A stretch of 34,282 nucleotides of DNA from an uncultured Trueperaceae bacterium. GTDB taxonomy: Bacteria > Deinococcota > Deinococci > Deinococcales > Trueperaceae. Below, piece by piece: positions 7,019 through 13,833 of the stretch; the first letter of the stretch is position 1; the number at the start of each line of letters is the position of its first letter. The position numbers were made by a program, and so were the translations under genes. Where the stretch lies: assembly GCA_937911855.1 (NCBI GenBank), contig CALDPK010000059.1:1-34282 (forward strand), written 5' to 3'. A model generated the notes under the pieces. That model did not search any database. It was given only the letters and a program-made list of their open reading frames with translations, and was not told where the DNA came from.

Positions 7019-7906
7019 TCAGGCTTGAGTGTCGAACAGGTCTGAGCTCAGGTAGCGGTCACCGCGGTCGCAGACTATGAACACGACCGTTCCGGACTTC
7101 AGCTCGCCGCACACCCGCAGTGCTACAGCTAGCGCTCCGCCGCTGCTCATGCCTGCCAGGACGCCGGCTCTGGCGGCGAGCATCTGTGTGGCAGCCCGCG
7201 CTTCACCTTCGGAAACGTCGACCAGCCTGTCAACCCGCTCCGCCTGGTAGATACGGGGCAGGAACTCCTCCGGCCAGCGGCGGATGCCGGGGATGTTGGA
7301 GCCGTCCTCAGGACGGGTACCCACTATCTGCACTGCAGGGTCCTGCTCCTTAAGGAAGCGGGATACTCCCATGATCGTGCCGGTCGTTCCCATCGCTGAT
7401 ACGAAGTGCGTCACGCTGCCTGACGTGTCCCGCCATATCTCGGGTCCTGTGCTTGCGTAGTGCGCGTGCGCGTTGTCGGGGTTCGCGAACTGGTCAAGCT
7501 GCGCCCAGCCGTTGGCTTCAGCCAGTGAGTCCGCGTGCAGCCGGACATCCTCCATGGTCTGCCCTTCTGCGGTGAGGATGACCTCGGCTCCGTACGCGCG
7601 GCTGGTAGTTACGCGTTCGCGGGTGGAGTTGTGCGGCATGACGAGCGTCACACCGATGCCGAGCAACGGGCCGATCATGGCCAGTGCGATGCCGGTGTTG
7701 CCGCTCGTTGCCTCCACCAGGCGGTCGCCAGCGCGGATCTCCCCGCGGCTGAGCGCACCCGAAAACATAGCGAGAGCGGCCCGGTCTTTGACGCTGCCCC
7801 CGGGGTTACTGCCTTCAAGCTTCGCGAGCAGCGTCACTTGAGGGTTGTCCTGCAGGTGACTCACGTCGACCAGTGGCGTGTTGCCGATGGCGTCGAGCAG
7901 TTTCAC
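7019..7906 (-). CDS. cysM: cysteine synthase B (PLP-dependent)
   Basis: 295-residue O-acetylserine sulfhydrylase that makes cysteine from O-acetylserine and sulfide or thiosulfate, in the cytoplasm. The PLP lysine is K40 in GGSVKDR. The substrate loop TSGNTG is at 67-72, a phosphate-binding GTTGT lies near 173, and MSSGG lies near 252. SNIPGIRRWPEEFLP is the CysM-type rather than CysK-type stretch. The start ATG overlaps the cysE stop by 4 bp, so the pair is translationally coupled and supplies substrate to enzyme in order. Only 9 bp separate its stop from the -35 of the DUF378 promoter. Confidence 0.93.
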   Translation of the reverse strand: MKLLDAIGNTPLVDVSHLQDNPQVTLLAKLEGSNPGGSVKDRAALAMFSGALSRGEIRAGDRLVEATSGNTGIALAMIGPLLGIGVTLVMPHNSTRERVTTSRAYGAEVILTAEGQTMEDVRLHADSLAEANGWAQLDQFANPDNAHAHYASTGPEIWRDTSGSVTHFVSAMGTTGTIMGVSRFLKEQDPAVQIVGTRPEDGSNIPGIRRWPEEFLPRIYQAERVDRLVDVSEGEARAATQMLAARAGVLAGMSSGGALAVALRVCGELKSGTVVFIVCDRGDRYLSSDLFDTQA

Positions 7907-8700
7907 GGGCGCATCATTCTCCTCGTGCTGGTCCTGACCACGGGTTCGAAGATGACCTTGCTGTGGGGCGGTACGCTCCGGGTCACCCAGACGCTGCCAC
8001 CGAGCACGCTGTCGTGTCCGATCACGGTGTCGCCGCCCAGGATTGTGGCGTTCGCGTAGATGATCACGCGGTCTTCCACGGTCGGATGCCGCTTCACAGG
8101 CCGGTCGGGCCCGTGAAGGCTGGTGCCGCCCAGTGTCACTCCCTGGTACAGCCGTACGTCGTCGCCGATGACCGCTGTCTGGCCGATGACGACGCCCGTG
8201 CCGTGATCGATGCAGAAGCGCCTGCCGATGCTGGCGCCAGGGTGAATGTCGATGCCTGTCTGGGCGTGCGCCAGTTCGCTGAGTGCGCGGGGCAAGAGCC
8301 TGACTCCGCGGGTCACCAATGCGTTGGCCACCCGGTAGGCGGCGATGGCGTAGAACGTGTTGTAAACAGCGATCACTTCTTCAGCGGATTCTGCCGCCGG
8401 GTCGGCCTCGAAGATGGCGGCAGCATCCTCGCAGAGCAGTTGGTGAAGATACGGCAGCCGGGCCATCAGTTCCGCAGCCATGTCATCCGAGGCCAGGAGG
8501 CGCGCCAGGCGTGCCTCCAGATCCGCGGCGTGGTCCGCTACCTCAGCCGCTGAACTGTACGTGCGGATGGCGCGTTCCGCGAACAGCAGCCCCAGAAGTT
8601 CATCGAACCAGGCGTGCAGGGCGAGGGCGGCAGGGCGGAAACCGCTGTCGGCCTGCCGGGCGCGCCTGGCGTAGAAAGCACTCGCCGCTCCATCAGACAT
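7903..8700 (-). CDS. cysE: serine O-acetyltransferase
   Basis: 265-residue serine acetyltransferase that transfers acetyl from acetyl-CoA to serine, the first step of cysteine synthesis. A helical N-terminal half is followed by a left-handed beta-helix of hexapeptide repeats (about 150-250). Catalytic residues are visible: the Asp of GIDIHPGA and the His of IDHGTGVVIG; SLHGPDRPVKRHP carries the substrate-binding loop. It is first in a two-gene operon with cysM (ATGA overlap). TAACCT lies 6 nt before the ATG with no Shine-Dalgarno site between, which suggests a leaderless transcript. Known enzymes are feedback-inhibited by cysteine through the C-terminal tail; here the tail is short and basic. 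Confidence 0.92.
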   Translation of the reverse strand: MSDGAASAFYARRARQADSGFRPAALALHAWFDELLGLLFAERAIRTYSSAAEVADHAADLEARLARLLASDDMAAELMARLPYLHQLLCEDAAAIFEADPAAESAEEVIAVYNTFYAIAAYRVANALVTRGVRLLPRALSELAHAQTGIDIHPGASIGRRFCIDHGTGVVIGQTAVIGDDVRLYQGVTLGGTSLHGPDRPVKRHPTVEDRVIIYANATILGGDTVIGHDSVLGGSVWVTRSVPPHSKVIFEPVVRTSTRRMMRP

Positions 8701-8736
8701 TGCTTCAGGTTAGCACCGGTTCATCAGCCCGGCACG

Positions 8737-9597
8737 TCAGGAGCCTGCCTGCATCACGCGCCTGAGCACCGCTGCTGGGTCCGCGTCGACACCCAGTTTG
8801 CGGAACGACTTGCACAGCGTGTGCACGTCTCGCTTGAGGAACTCCATGTAGTTCGGGTTCTCTCCTTTCATGATCACCTGTGGCAGGTCGATGAGTATCA
8901 CCCGTTCCTGCCACCAGAGCAGGTTGAAGGTGCTCAGGTCGCCATGAACCCTGCCCAGGGCGCTCAGTTGTTCAGCGATGCGGACGCTCTGCTCGAACGC
9001 TTCGGCAGCTGCTTCGGGTTCGAGGCGAATGTCGCTGAGCCTCGGCGCTGGCGCCTCGTGATCGCCGATGAGCTCCATCAGGACGACCCTCCCCGCCCTG
9101 CGGATGTCGAACAGGTCTGGTCCGATCATCGGTTTCGGTACCGGAACCCTGGCCCGGTACAGCTCCCACAGCTGCAAGTATTCGCCCATGACCCAGGAGT
9201 GTTGCTGCGCTTCAAGGCCGAAGCGGGTGCGGGCGCGGATGGCCCGCGCCGCCCGTTCGTCCGCCATGAAGCGGCCTTCGCGGTAACTGGAGTCGTTCTT
9301 GAATGACCTGACTTCCAGGTCGGCGTAAACTTTTGCGGCCATGAGGCCGGCGGGGCCTGATACCAGGTACACGGTGGCTTCCTTGCCGCTCTTCAGTTCA
9401 CTCAGCAGTTCGGTGAACTTGCCCTGTTCGAACAGTTGCTGCAGTTCGGGGTCGGTGAATTTGTCCGCTGAGCTGGTTGCGGCGTCTTTCTCTACGTAGA
9501 ATTCGCTGCGCCTGGTTTTACGGCGTGGTTTACGCCGGTCCTTGTGACGACCGAAACGTTCGACAGTTTCGGCATCTTCAGCCATGATTCGCTTCAA
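8737..9597 (-). CDS. RIO-type atypical serine kinase (RIO1-like)
   Basis: 286-residue RIO-family protein. Such kinases mature the small ribosomal subunit in archaea and eukaryotes; their bacterial role is poorly known. The nucleotide loop is LKSGKEATVYLV (69-79), K89 is the ATP-binding lysine (AAKVY), the catalytic loop VHGDLSTFN has D220 and N225, and the metal-binding D237 sits in LIDLPQ. A basic N-terminal stretch (about 17-30, RHKDRRKPRRKTRR) could bind RNA. The start is the TTG at 9597: GGAGG lies 6 nt upstream of it, while the in-frame ATG at 9585 would be 18 nt away. A strong separate promoter lies at 9752-9781, giving a leader of about 150 nt. Confidence 0.9.
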   Translation of the reverse strand: MKRIMAEDAETVERFGRHKDRRKPRRKTRRSEFYVEKDAATSSADKFTDPELQQLFEQGKFTELLSELKSGKEATVYLVSGPAGLMAAKVYADLEVRSFKNDSSYREGRFMADERAARAIRARTRFGLEAQQHSWVMGEYLQLWELYRARVPVPKPMIGPDLFDIRRAGRVVLMELIGDHEAPAPRLSDIRLEPEAAAEAFEQSVRIAEQLSALGRVHGDLSTFNLLWWQERVILIDLPQVIMKGENPNYMEFLKRDVHTLCKSFRKLGVDADPAAVLRRVMQAGS

Positions 9598-9662
9598 AGC
9601 GAACCTCCATTTTTTCAGGTTATGAGTTCGGAGGGCCTTGCGACGCCGAGACGATCAGCTGT

Positions 9663-9719
9663 TCAGGCTGAGTGCGCGGTGGCGTCGCCATGGTCAGGGA
9701 AAGCAAGTTCATTGGTCAT
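9663..9719 (-). CDS. possible 18-residue leader peptide upstream of the RIO kinase gene
   Basis: Reading MTNELAFPDHGDATAHSA then a stop, inside the transcribed leader of the RIO gene. GGTGG lies about 9 nt before the ATG, and it is the first ATG downstream of the promoter at 9752-9781. It has no recognisable function and may be chance. Confidence 0.25.
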   Translation of the reverse strand: MTNELAFPDHGDATAHSA

Positions 9720-9751
9720 GGCACAACACCACCTTTCGTGCGAGATGCGTA

Positions 9752-9781
9752 ACAGTACGGTGCCCGCCACCGCCGTGTCAA
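9752..9781 (-). promoter_or_regulatory. promoter of the RIO kinase gene
   Basis: TTGACA (9781-9776), an 18-bp spacer and TACTGT (9757-9752) give a good sigma-70 match, placed just after the stop of the RES toxin gene. Transcription would start near 9745. The region 9598-9745 is then an untranslated leader apart from the possible short peptide. Confidence 0.65.
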
Positions 9782-9800
9782 TAGCCGTGGCGAACGGGAC

Positions 9801-10295
9801 TCATTCACTGTCATGCAGCCGCTGGTCGGCGCGGAACTCCCTGATGTCGCCAGCAGTCGCTGCCTCGGCGAACAGCGGGTGCCCGGGGTTGATCAGGTAA
9901 TTCATGTTCTCGGGCTGGTAGCGAAGCGCTGCGGGAATGATAACGCTGGGCACTGCAAGGACGGGACTGTTGCCGCCGTCGAGCCATTCGTCACCGACCA
10001 CCTGGCTGTCAGGGCTCACTGGCAGCGCGTTCCAGCGCGGGGGCAAGTGCTGCTGGTCGAGTATCGACAGTGCGTCTTCGGCAAAGGTGACGGTGTGAAA
10101 CACGTGCGCGATGCGCGCGAAGGCGTCCGCGTCATCTATGTGTACGAGCAGTTCAAGGGTTGCGAGTGCGATGTGACCGCTACTGTATACAACCCGCCGT
10201 CCGGGTGAGTTCCAGCGGCCACCGAACAGGTACGCGCCGGTTCCAGTCATCGACTCGCCAGCGTATTTCGCCTTGCTGATACGGTAAGTAGTCAG
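9801..10295 (-). CDS. RES-domain toxin (ParT/MbcT-like)
   Basis: RES toxins degrade NAD+ or ADP-ribosylate targets and are neutralised by the upstream Xre-type antitoxin. The name-giving residues are all present, counted from the CTG at 10295: R27 in FGGRWNSPG, E48 in TLELLVH and S117 in VPSVIIP. The first ATG (10250) would cut off TYRISKAKYAGES, the conserved N-terminal start of this family. In that upstream frame no ATG, GTG or TTG exists before a stop. I therefore place the start at the CTG at 10295, 6 nt after the antitoxin stop, which gives 164 residues and probably needs translational re-initiation. A conventional annotation would use 10250. The non-standard start may keep toxin below antitoxin. 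Confidence 0.87.
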   Translation of the reverse strand: MTTYRISKAKYAGESMTGTGAYLFGGRWNSPGRRVVYSSGHIALATLELLVHIDDADAFARIAHVFHTVTFAEDALSILDQQHLPPRWNALPVSPDSQVVGDEWLDGGNSPVLAVPSVIIPAALRYQPENMNYLINPGHPLFAEAATAGDIREFRADQRLHDSE

Positions 10296-10300
10296 TTGCT

Positions 10301-10750
10301 TCAGGAGACGACGCCGTGCTCCATCCTCTGCAGCAAACGGACTGCGTAATCACTGCCTTCCGGAGTCCTTGCGAACTCAAGCGGGCTGCTGCCATCGAGG
10401 CCGAGCTTGGGGCTGGTCAGCCAGCGTTTTGCGGCAACCTGGTCCCCTTCGAAGTAGGCTTCGGCGGCCGCAAGTACCCGGGCGATGCGGTACACGCGAC
10501 TCGACTGGTCGGCAGTGAGCGGCTTGTGGGCACGTTTGCGGGAATGGAATGTGCTGTCAGGTACGCCTGCGTATTCCAGCACCTGACTTTCGGACATCGC
10601 AAGCTTCTCAGCCAGGCGGGTGACGGTGCTCGCAGGCATCCCCCTGTTTATGCGTTCTGCAACCTGAAACTCACTGGTCAGGTTCAGACCGAGGAGGGCC
10701 GCAGCGGGCACAGGTTGTGCGCTTCGGGTAGGTATGAATGCTTCGGCCAC
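10301..10750 (-). CDS. Xre/MbcA/ParS-type antitoxin
   Basis: 149-residue antitoxin with an N-terminal Xre-like helix-turn-helix (about 35-80: VTRLAEKLAMSESQVLEYAG, STFHSRKR) and the C-terminal toxin-binding domain (about 85-149). That domain has the family pattern ADQSSRVYRIARVLAAAEAYF, then AAKRWLTSPKLGLDGSSPLEFA. It should bind the RES protein and repress its own promoter. The start is the GTG at 10750, with GGAGG 6 nt upstream. It is first in a two-gene operon with the toxin, as is usual for this type II module. Confidence 0.92.
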   Translation of the reverse strand: MAEAFIPTRSAQPVPAAALLGLNLTSEFQVAERINRGMPASTVTRLAEKLAMSESQVLEYAGVPDSTFHSRKRAHKPLTADQSSRVYRIARVLAAAEAYFEGDQVAAKRWLTSPKLGLDGSSPLEFARTPEGSDYAVRLLQRMEHGVVS

Positions 10751-10764
10751 AGCAGCCCTCCATT

Positions 10765-10796
10765 TCTGCAGTCATTTTACCACACATCTGCAGTCA
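10765..10796 (-). promoter_or_regulatory. toxin-antitoxin promoter with direct-repeat operator
   Basis: TCTGCAGTCA occurs at 10765-10774 and again at 10787-10796, exactly 22 bp (two helical turns) apart. Between them, on the minus strand, TAAAAT makes a good -10; no clear -35 is seen. The repeats flank the -10 and are well placed for binding by the Xre antitoxin. Confidence 0.6.
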
Positions 10797-10812
10797 CTCA
10801 GTGATGAGCAGT

Positions 10813-11355
10813 TCAGTCCTGCAGATCCTCCGGCAGCCAATCGACAGTGAAGCTGCCGGACACGGTAACGGTATCGTCCGTGTCGGGCGCACCGAACATG
10901 CTTTCCTTCAGCGCGAGTACGGCTTCGTAAGTACCGGCCAGGCGATATGCACCTTCGCCGATCTCAGCGAACTCCACTATGTCGATGGATGCGTCCTCAG
11001 CGTAGTAGTGCGGGTACCTCTCGGCTCCAGGCCAGAAGGAGATCAGCGCGTCACCGACCTCACAGGGGCATGCTGGCGGACTGTCGTACAGCGTGAACTC
11101 GATGACGAACGAGTCCTGCAGGCTGTAGCGGAGTTCGCTGTGCCCCTGAATGCTTACGCTCGTGAACATGCCCATGATGTCGAACCAGTATGCCGTGGGC
11201 GTTACCTGTGAGTCCGGAATCCTGAAGGTGTACCAGGTATGTTCAGCTCCGTCGACCACCCCTTCGATGATGCCGGTCGGCTGGTTCGAGTTGGCGACTG
11301 CCTGACTGCCAGCCAGCAGCATGCTGAGCACCAGCGTTGTGAAGAGTCGGGTCAT
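10813..11355 (-). CDS. exported protein of unknown function
   Basis: 180-residue protein with a clear signal peptide (MTRLFTTLVLSMLLAGSQAVA). The mature part is acidic, rich in aromatic residues and apparently all-beta. It has two near-adjacent Cys in SPPACPCEVGD. I recognise no family. The start overlaps the stop of the upstream exported protein by 4 bp (ATGA), so the two are co-translated and perhaps act together in the periplasm or at the surface. Confidence 0.7.
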   Translation of the reverse strand: MTRLFTTLVLSMLLAGSQAVANSNQPTGIIEGVVDGAEHTWYTFRIPDSQVTPTAYWFDIMGMFTSVSIQGHSELRYSLQDSFVIEFTLYDSPPACPCEVGDALISFWPGAERYPHYYAEDASIDIVEFAEIGEGAYRLAGTYEAVLALKESMFGAPDTDDTVTVSGSFTVDWLPEDLQD

Positions 11356-11969
11356 CTGCCGGCGAGTGTCTCGATGACGAACGAAACATCGATAGCGCGG
11401 GCGTCGTCAGCGTTATGGTTCATCGTCAGGCTGGTCTGGTGTGTAAGGGTGCCGATGATGCGACCAGTCATGGTCCAGGTGTCGTCACCGTTATCGACTA
11501 TTTCGTCGATCAGCAGTTCGCCTTCAGTGAGGCCGTAATAATCGTAGAGATTCCAGTCGTCAATGTAGAACCTGATGACCGGGGTGTCTTCGACTAGGGC
11601 GAGGGTCTCGGGGTCGAGTGCAAACTCGACGTCCAGTCTTCCCGGTACAGACTGGTCTGCGTCGGTCCGGACTCCGATGTTCACCCAGATGGTCGGAGGC
11701 ATCAGGACTATCCCGGCCATCTCCATACCTTCGGCGTAGCGGTAGGTGGCCGTGTGCTGAACTGTGCCCGCGTATCGTTCCGCGAAATCGCGGACCGCTT
11801 CATCCTCGATGCCGTCGGCTACGTCGTCGGCGACCTGCGTGTAGTAGGAGCGCAGCTCATGATGAACTCCGCCGATGTCGCCAGTGAGTACACCGGATTC
11901 GTGCCACTCTGCCTGGGCTGAACCGACAGTGGCGATGATCATTGCGAATGACAGCAGCAACTTCTTCAA
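11352..11969 (-). CDS. exported protein of unknown function
   Basis: 205 residues that begin with a standard signal peptide (KKLLLSFAMIIATVGSAQA), with cleavage likely before EWHESG. The mature part is acidic and beta-rich, has no Cys and matches no family I know. The start is TTG at 11969, supported by AAGGGG 6 nt upstream. A possible promoter (TAGTAT near 12010-12015 on the minus strand) lies in the 91-bp gap to the next gene. It heads a two-gene unit with the 180-residue exported protein. Confidence 0.7.
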   Translation of the reverse strand: MKKLLLSFAMIIATVGSAQAEWHESGVLTGDIGGVHHELRSYYTQVADDVADGIEDEAVRDFAERYAGTVQHTATYRYAEGMEMAGIVLMPPTIWVNIGVRTDADQSVPGRLDVEFALDPETLALVEDTPVIRFYIDDWNLYDYYGLTEGELLIDEIVDNGDDTWTMTGRIIGTLTHQTSLTMNHNADDARAIDVSFVIETLAGR

Positions 11970-12060
11970 CTAGCACCCCTTTTGTTTCACTTACTCAGTC
12001 GGGTGATACTAGCACTGAGCCGTCATCAGTTGCATACACGATTCATTAATGTTGCAGGAT

Positions 12061-12678
12061 CTAAAGTGATTCGCCCGGCAGTTCCTCAAGAAGTCCGGGC
12101 GGCGCTGGCGGAGCCGCGCCGTCGCTGCTGACGTAGAAGTAGAACGACAGCGTTTCTGAGGCACCCTCGCCAGGTTCGGACTGGGCAAGCTGGATGTCAG
12201 CCGCCTCGAACAGGTGCCAGGTGTCGAGTTCCACCTCGCGGGGTATGGGCGCGAAGAAGTCCGAAGCGAATCCGCCGGTGCGGCTGACCGACCCGTACTC
12301 ACCGTCTATGCAGGTGAAATTCTGCTGCTGGCCTCTGGACAGTTCATCCAGACTCTGGATGCGCACGTTCAGCAGCACCTGCAGCGGGCAGTTGTTGATG
12401 TGACCCATGGCTGCGCCCGTGAGCGTGGCGACCTGGCCGGTCGCCTCCTGCTGCTCGACAGATCTGGATGCTTCCAGTACGAGTTCGCTGTCATGCACGG
12501 CAGCCAGGGATACCCGGGTGGCGTCGCCGGGCAGGATGACCTTCACGGTGTTGGCGGTGCCGAAAAGGGGCACCAGTGCAGAGATATCGGTGTCGCTCTG
12601 TACAGCCGGTGCCTGAGCGAACGCCGGGGTGAGCGCCAGAGCGATGAGCAGCGAAAACAGCGAACCGATCCGTTTCAT
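12061..12678 (-). CDS. exported protein of unknown function
   Basis: 205-residue product with a signal peptide (KRIGSLFSLLIALALTPAFAQA). The ATG at 12678 is chosen because GGAGGAAGAAC precedes it and the signal peptide starts here, not at 12717. The mature part has two Cys, in INNCPLQVLL and NFTCIDGEYG, which could form a disulfide. The C-terminus is Pro-rich (APPAPPGLLEELPGE). No known family is recognised. It is one of three unrelated exported proteins on this strand, but a 91-bp gap separates it from the other two. Confidence 0.7.
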   Translation of the reverse strand: MKRIGSLFSLLIALALTPAFAQAPAVQSDTDISALVPLFGTANTVKVILPGDATRVSLAAVHDSELVLEASRSVEQQEATGQVATLTGAAMGHINNCPLQVLLNVRIQSLDELSRGQQQNFTCIDGEYGSVSRTGGFASDFFAPIPREVELDTWHLFEAADIQLAQSEPGEGASETLSFYFYVSSDGAAPPAPPGLLEELPGESL

Positions 12679-12733
12679 GTTCTTCCTCCTGCTGCCTGAA
12701 AATAGACGCAGCGGCAATGAGAGAACTGAGGGC

Positions 12734-12767
12734 CCGCGCAGCCAGCGATTTAAAACCGGCTGCGCGG
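12734..12767 (-). terminator. hairpin after the SMR exporter gene
   Basis: Perfect 10-bp arms CCGCGCAGCC (12734-12743) and GGCTGCGCGG (12758-12767) enclose a 14-nt loop, 12 bp after the stop of the SMR gene. The T-run lies in the loop, not after the stem, so this is a weak intrinsic terminator call. Confidence 0.4.
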
Positions 12768-12778
12768 AGGTAACAGGT

Positions 12779-13093
12779 TCAGGAGACCAGCCGGAGACCG
12801 ATAATGCAGCCGATCAGGCCGAGCACCAGGGTGATCTTGATGGCAGAGACAGGTTCGGCTCCGGTGACCATTCCGTATATGACGGCGAGGCTGGCCCCGA
12901 CGCCCACCCAGATGGCGTAGGACGATCCGGTTGGCAGGGTCTTCATCGCGTACGCCAGACCAGCCATGCTGATCGCCAGTGCCACGAAGAACACGACTGA
13001 CGGACCGAAACGGGTGAGACCGTTGGACATGCCGAGGGCGGTAGCCCACACTGCTTCGAATACCCCGGACACGATAAGAACAAACCAGGCCAT
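12779..13093 (-). CDS. gdx: SMR-family guanidinium exporter (Gdx/SugE type)
   Basis: 104-residue small multidrug resistance protein with four TM helices that works as a dual-topology homodimer and exchanges protons for guanidinium. The membrane-embedded Glu is E13 in VSGVFEAVWATALG. The stretch MKTLPTGSSYAIWVGVGA fits the Gdx (SugE) branch rather than the polyaromatic-drug EmrE branch. The start ATG at 13093 has GGAGG 6 nt upstream; a longer reading to 13162 would run through the riboswitch. A guanidine-III riboswitch ends 4 nt before that ribosome-binding site, which strongly supports guanidinium as substrate. Confidence 0.93.
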   Translation of the reverse strand: MAWFVLIVSGVFEAVWATALGMSNGLTRFGPSVVFFVALAISMAGLAYAMKTLPTGSSYAIWVGVGASLAVIYGMVTGAEPVSAIKITLVLGLIGCIIGLRLVS

Positions 13094-13107
13094 TTGTTTC
13101 CTCCTCT

Positions 13108-13148
13108 GCGCCGTCTTTGCTTGACCGGGTACGACGCACCTCGTCCGA
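13108..13148 (-). promoter_or_regulatory. guanidine-III riboswitch (ykkC-III)
   Basis: On the minus strand this 41-nt stretch closely follows the Thermobifida fusca guanidine-III aptamer as I remember it. It has CGGACGAGGTGCG, then TCGTACCCGGTCA, then AAGACGGCGC, with about six differences. The fold is a PreQ1-like H-type pseudoknot. It ends 4 nt before the Shine-Dalgarno sequence of the Gdx exporter gene, so it most likely controls translation: guanidinium binding should free the ribosome-binding site. Confidence 0.88.
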
Positions 13149-13167
13149 GGCATGCTTGCCAATGGCC

Positions 13168-13173
13168 ATTCTA
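13168..13173 (-). promoter_or_regulatory. -10 element for the riboswitch-gdx transcript
   Basis: TAGAAT on the minus strand would start RNA near 13161, about 13 nt before the riboswitch core. The -35 is not clear. Confidence 0.4.
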
Positions 13174-13279
13174 GTCACCCACGCAAAATCCGTGGTGAGC
13201 AGCGCCACGAACCGAAGGTAAACACTTGCTCATCCAACCCGCAGTTTCTGAAGGCTACACTTGCCGGTGAGGAGATTCC

Positions 13280-13720
13280 ATGCTGAAAACCGTCCGCACT
13301 GCCCGACTGCTCGGCCTGACCGCCATAATTGCACTGCTCCTGGCGGCCTGCGTTCCCGGTCAGGGACCAAGCGTCCGCATCCTCCACAACCAGGTCTGGG
13401 GAGCGAACTTCAACGTACACGTCCAGCCGTTCGGCCGTACCGGCATCGACCTGCCCGTCCGCCTCGAGCTTGACTTCAGTCAGCGCCTGACCCAGATCGA
13501 GGCTGACGCCAGCCTGGCGTACAACTTCGCGATCTTCCGGCTGAACGCTGGTGACCTTGATCTGAGCGGCAGGATTGGTCTGGATGATTCGCTTTACCTG
13601 AGCAACGCTGACGGCCTGCTGCAGTTCGATGGCCGGTTCATGGGTGAGCGCCTGGTGGGAACAGTGTCCATCGGCGGGCTCTTGCCGGTCGGTGACGTAA
13701 CCTTCACGCGCGTTCGCTGA
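13280..13720 (+). CDS. small lipoprotein of unknown function
   Basis: 146-residue protein with a lipoprotein signal: a basic start, the hydrophobic run LLGLTAIIALLLAAC and a lipobox LAAC whose Cys would be lipidated. The mature part is beta-rich and shows alternating hydrophobic strands (LYLSNADGLLQFDGRFMGERL). No family is recognised. The ATG has GAGGAG 6 nt upstream. It is monocistronic: it is divergent from gdx and followed by a strong terminator hairpin. Confidence 0.78.
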   Translation: MLKTVRTARLLGLTAIIALLLAACVPGQGPSVRILHNQVWGANFNVHVQPFGRTGIDLPVRLELDFSQRLTQIEADASLAYNFAIFRLNAGDLDLSGRIGLDDSLYLSNADGLLQFDGRFMGERLVGTVSIGGLLPVGDVTFTRVR

Positions 13721-13724
13721 GCCT

Positions 13725-13799
13725 CCCTTACAGCTGCTGGAGCCGATCCTGCGTGGTTGCGGGGTCGGTTCCTGTTTTACAGACTGTGCGCTGTAAGGG
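13725..13799. repeat. outer inverted repeat enclosing the terminator
   Basis: CCCTTACAGC (13725-13734) and GCTGTAAGGG (13790-13799) are perfect 10-bp complements with 55 nt between them, and they enclose the terminator hairpin. The result is a nested two-stem structure in the gap between two + strand genes. No known RNA family is recognised. Confidence 0.5.
13739..13778 (+). terminator. intrinsic terminator of the lipoprotein gene
   Basis: Arms GGAGCCGATCC (13739-13749) and GGGTCGGTTCC (13762-13772) pair over 11 bp with two G-U pairs around a 12-nt loop, then TGTTTT follows. It lies 18 bp after the stop. Confidence 0.7.
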
Positions 13800-13822
13800 C
13801 TTCCGGCTTATTAAGGTCCTGC

Positions 13823-13828
13823 TATTAT
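13823..13828 (+). promoter_or_regulatory. -10 element, likely leaderless promoter
   Basis: TATTAT ends 5 nt before the ATG at 13834. Transcription would start at or next to the start codon, the leaderless layout common in Deinococcota. No clear -35 is seen. Confidence 0.45.
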
Positions 13829-13833
13829 GAGGC

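Noticed and set aside
13090..13165. Guanidine-II (mini-ykkC) riboswitch, because ACGA and ACGG occur before the exporter gene
   Set aside because: The two small hairpins with ACGR loops do not form with proper stems; the order and spacing of conserved segments fit guanidine-III instead.
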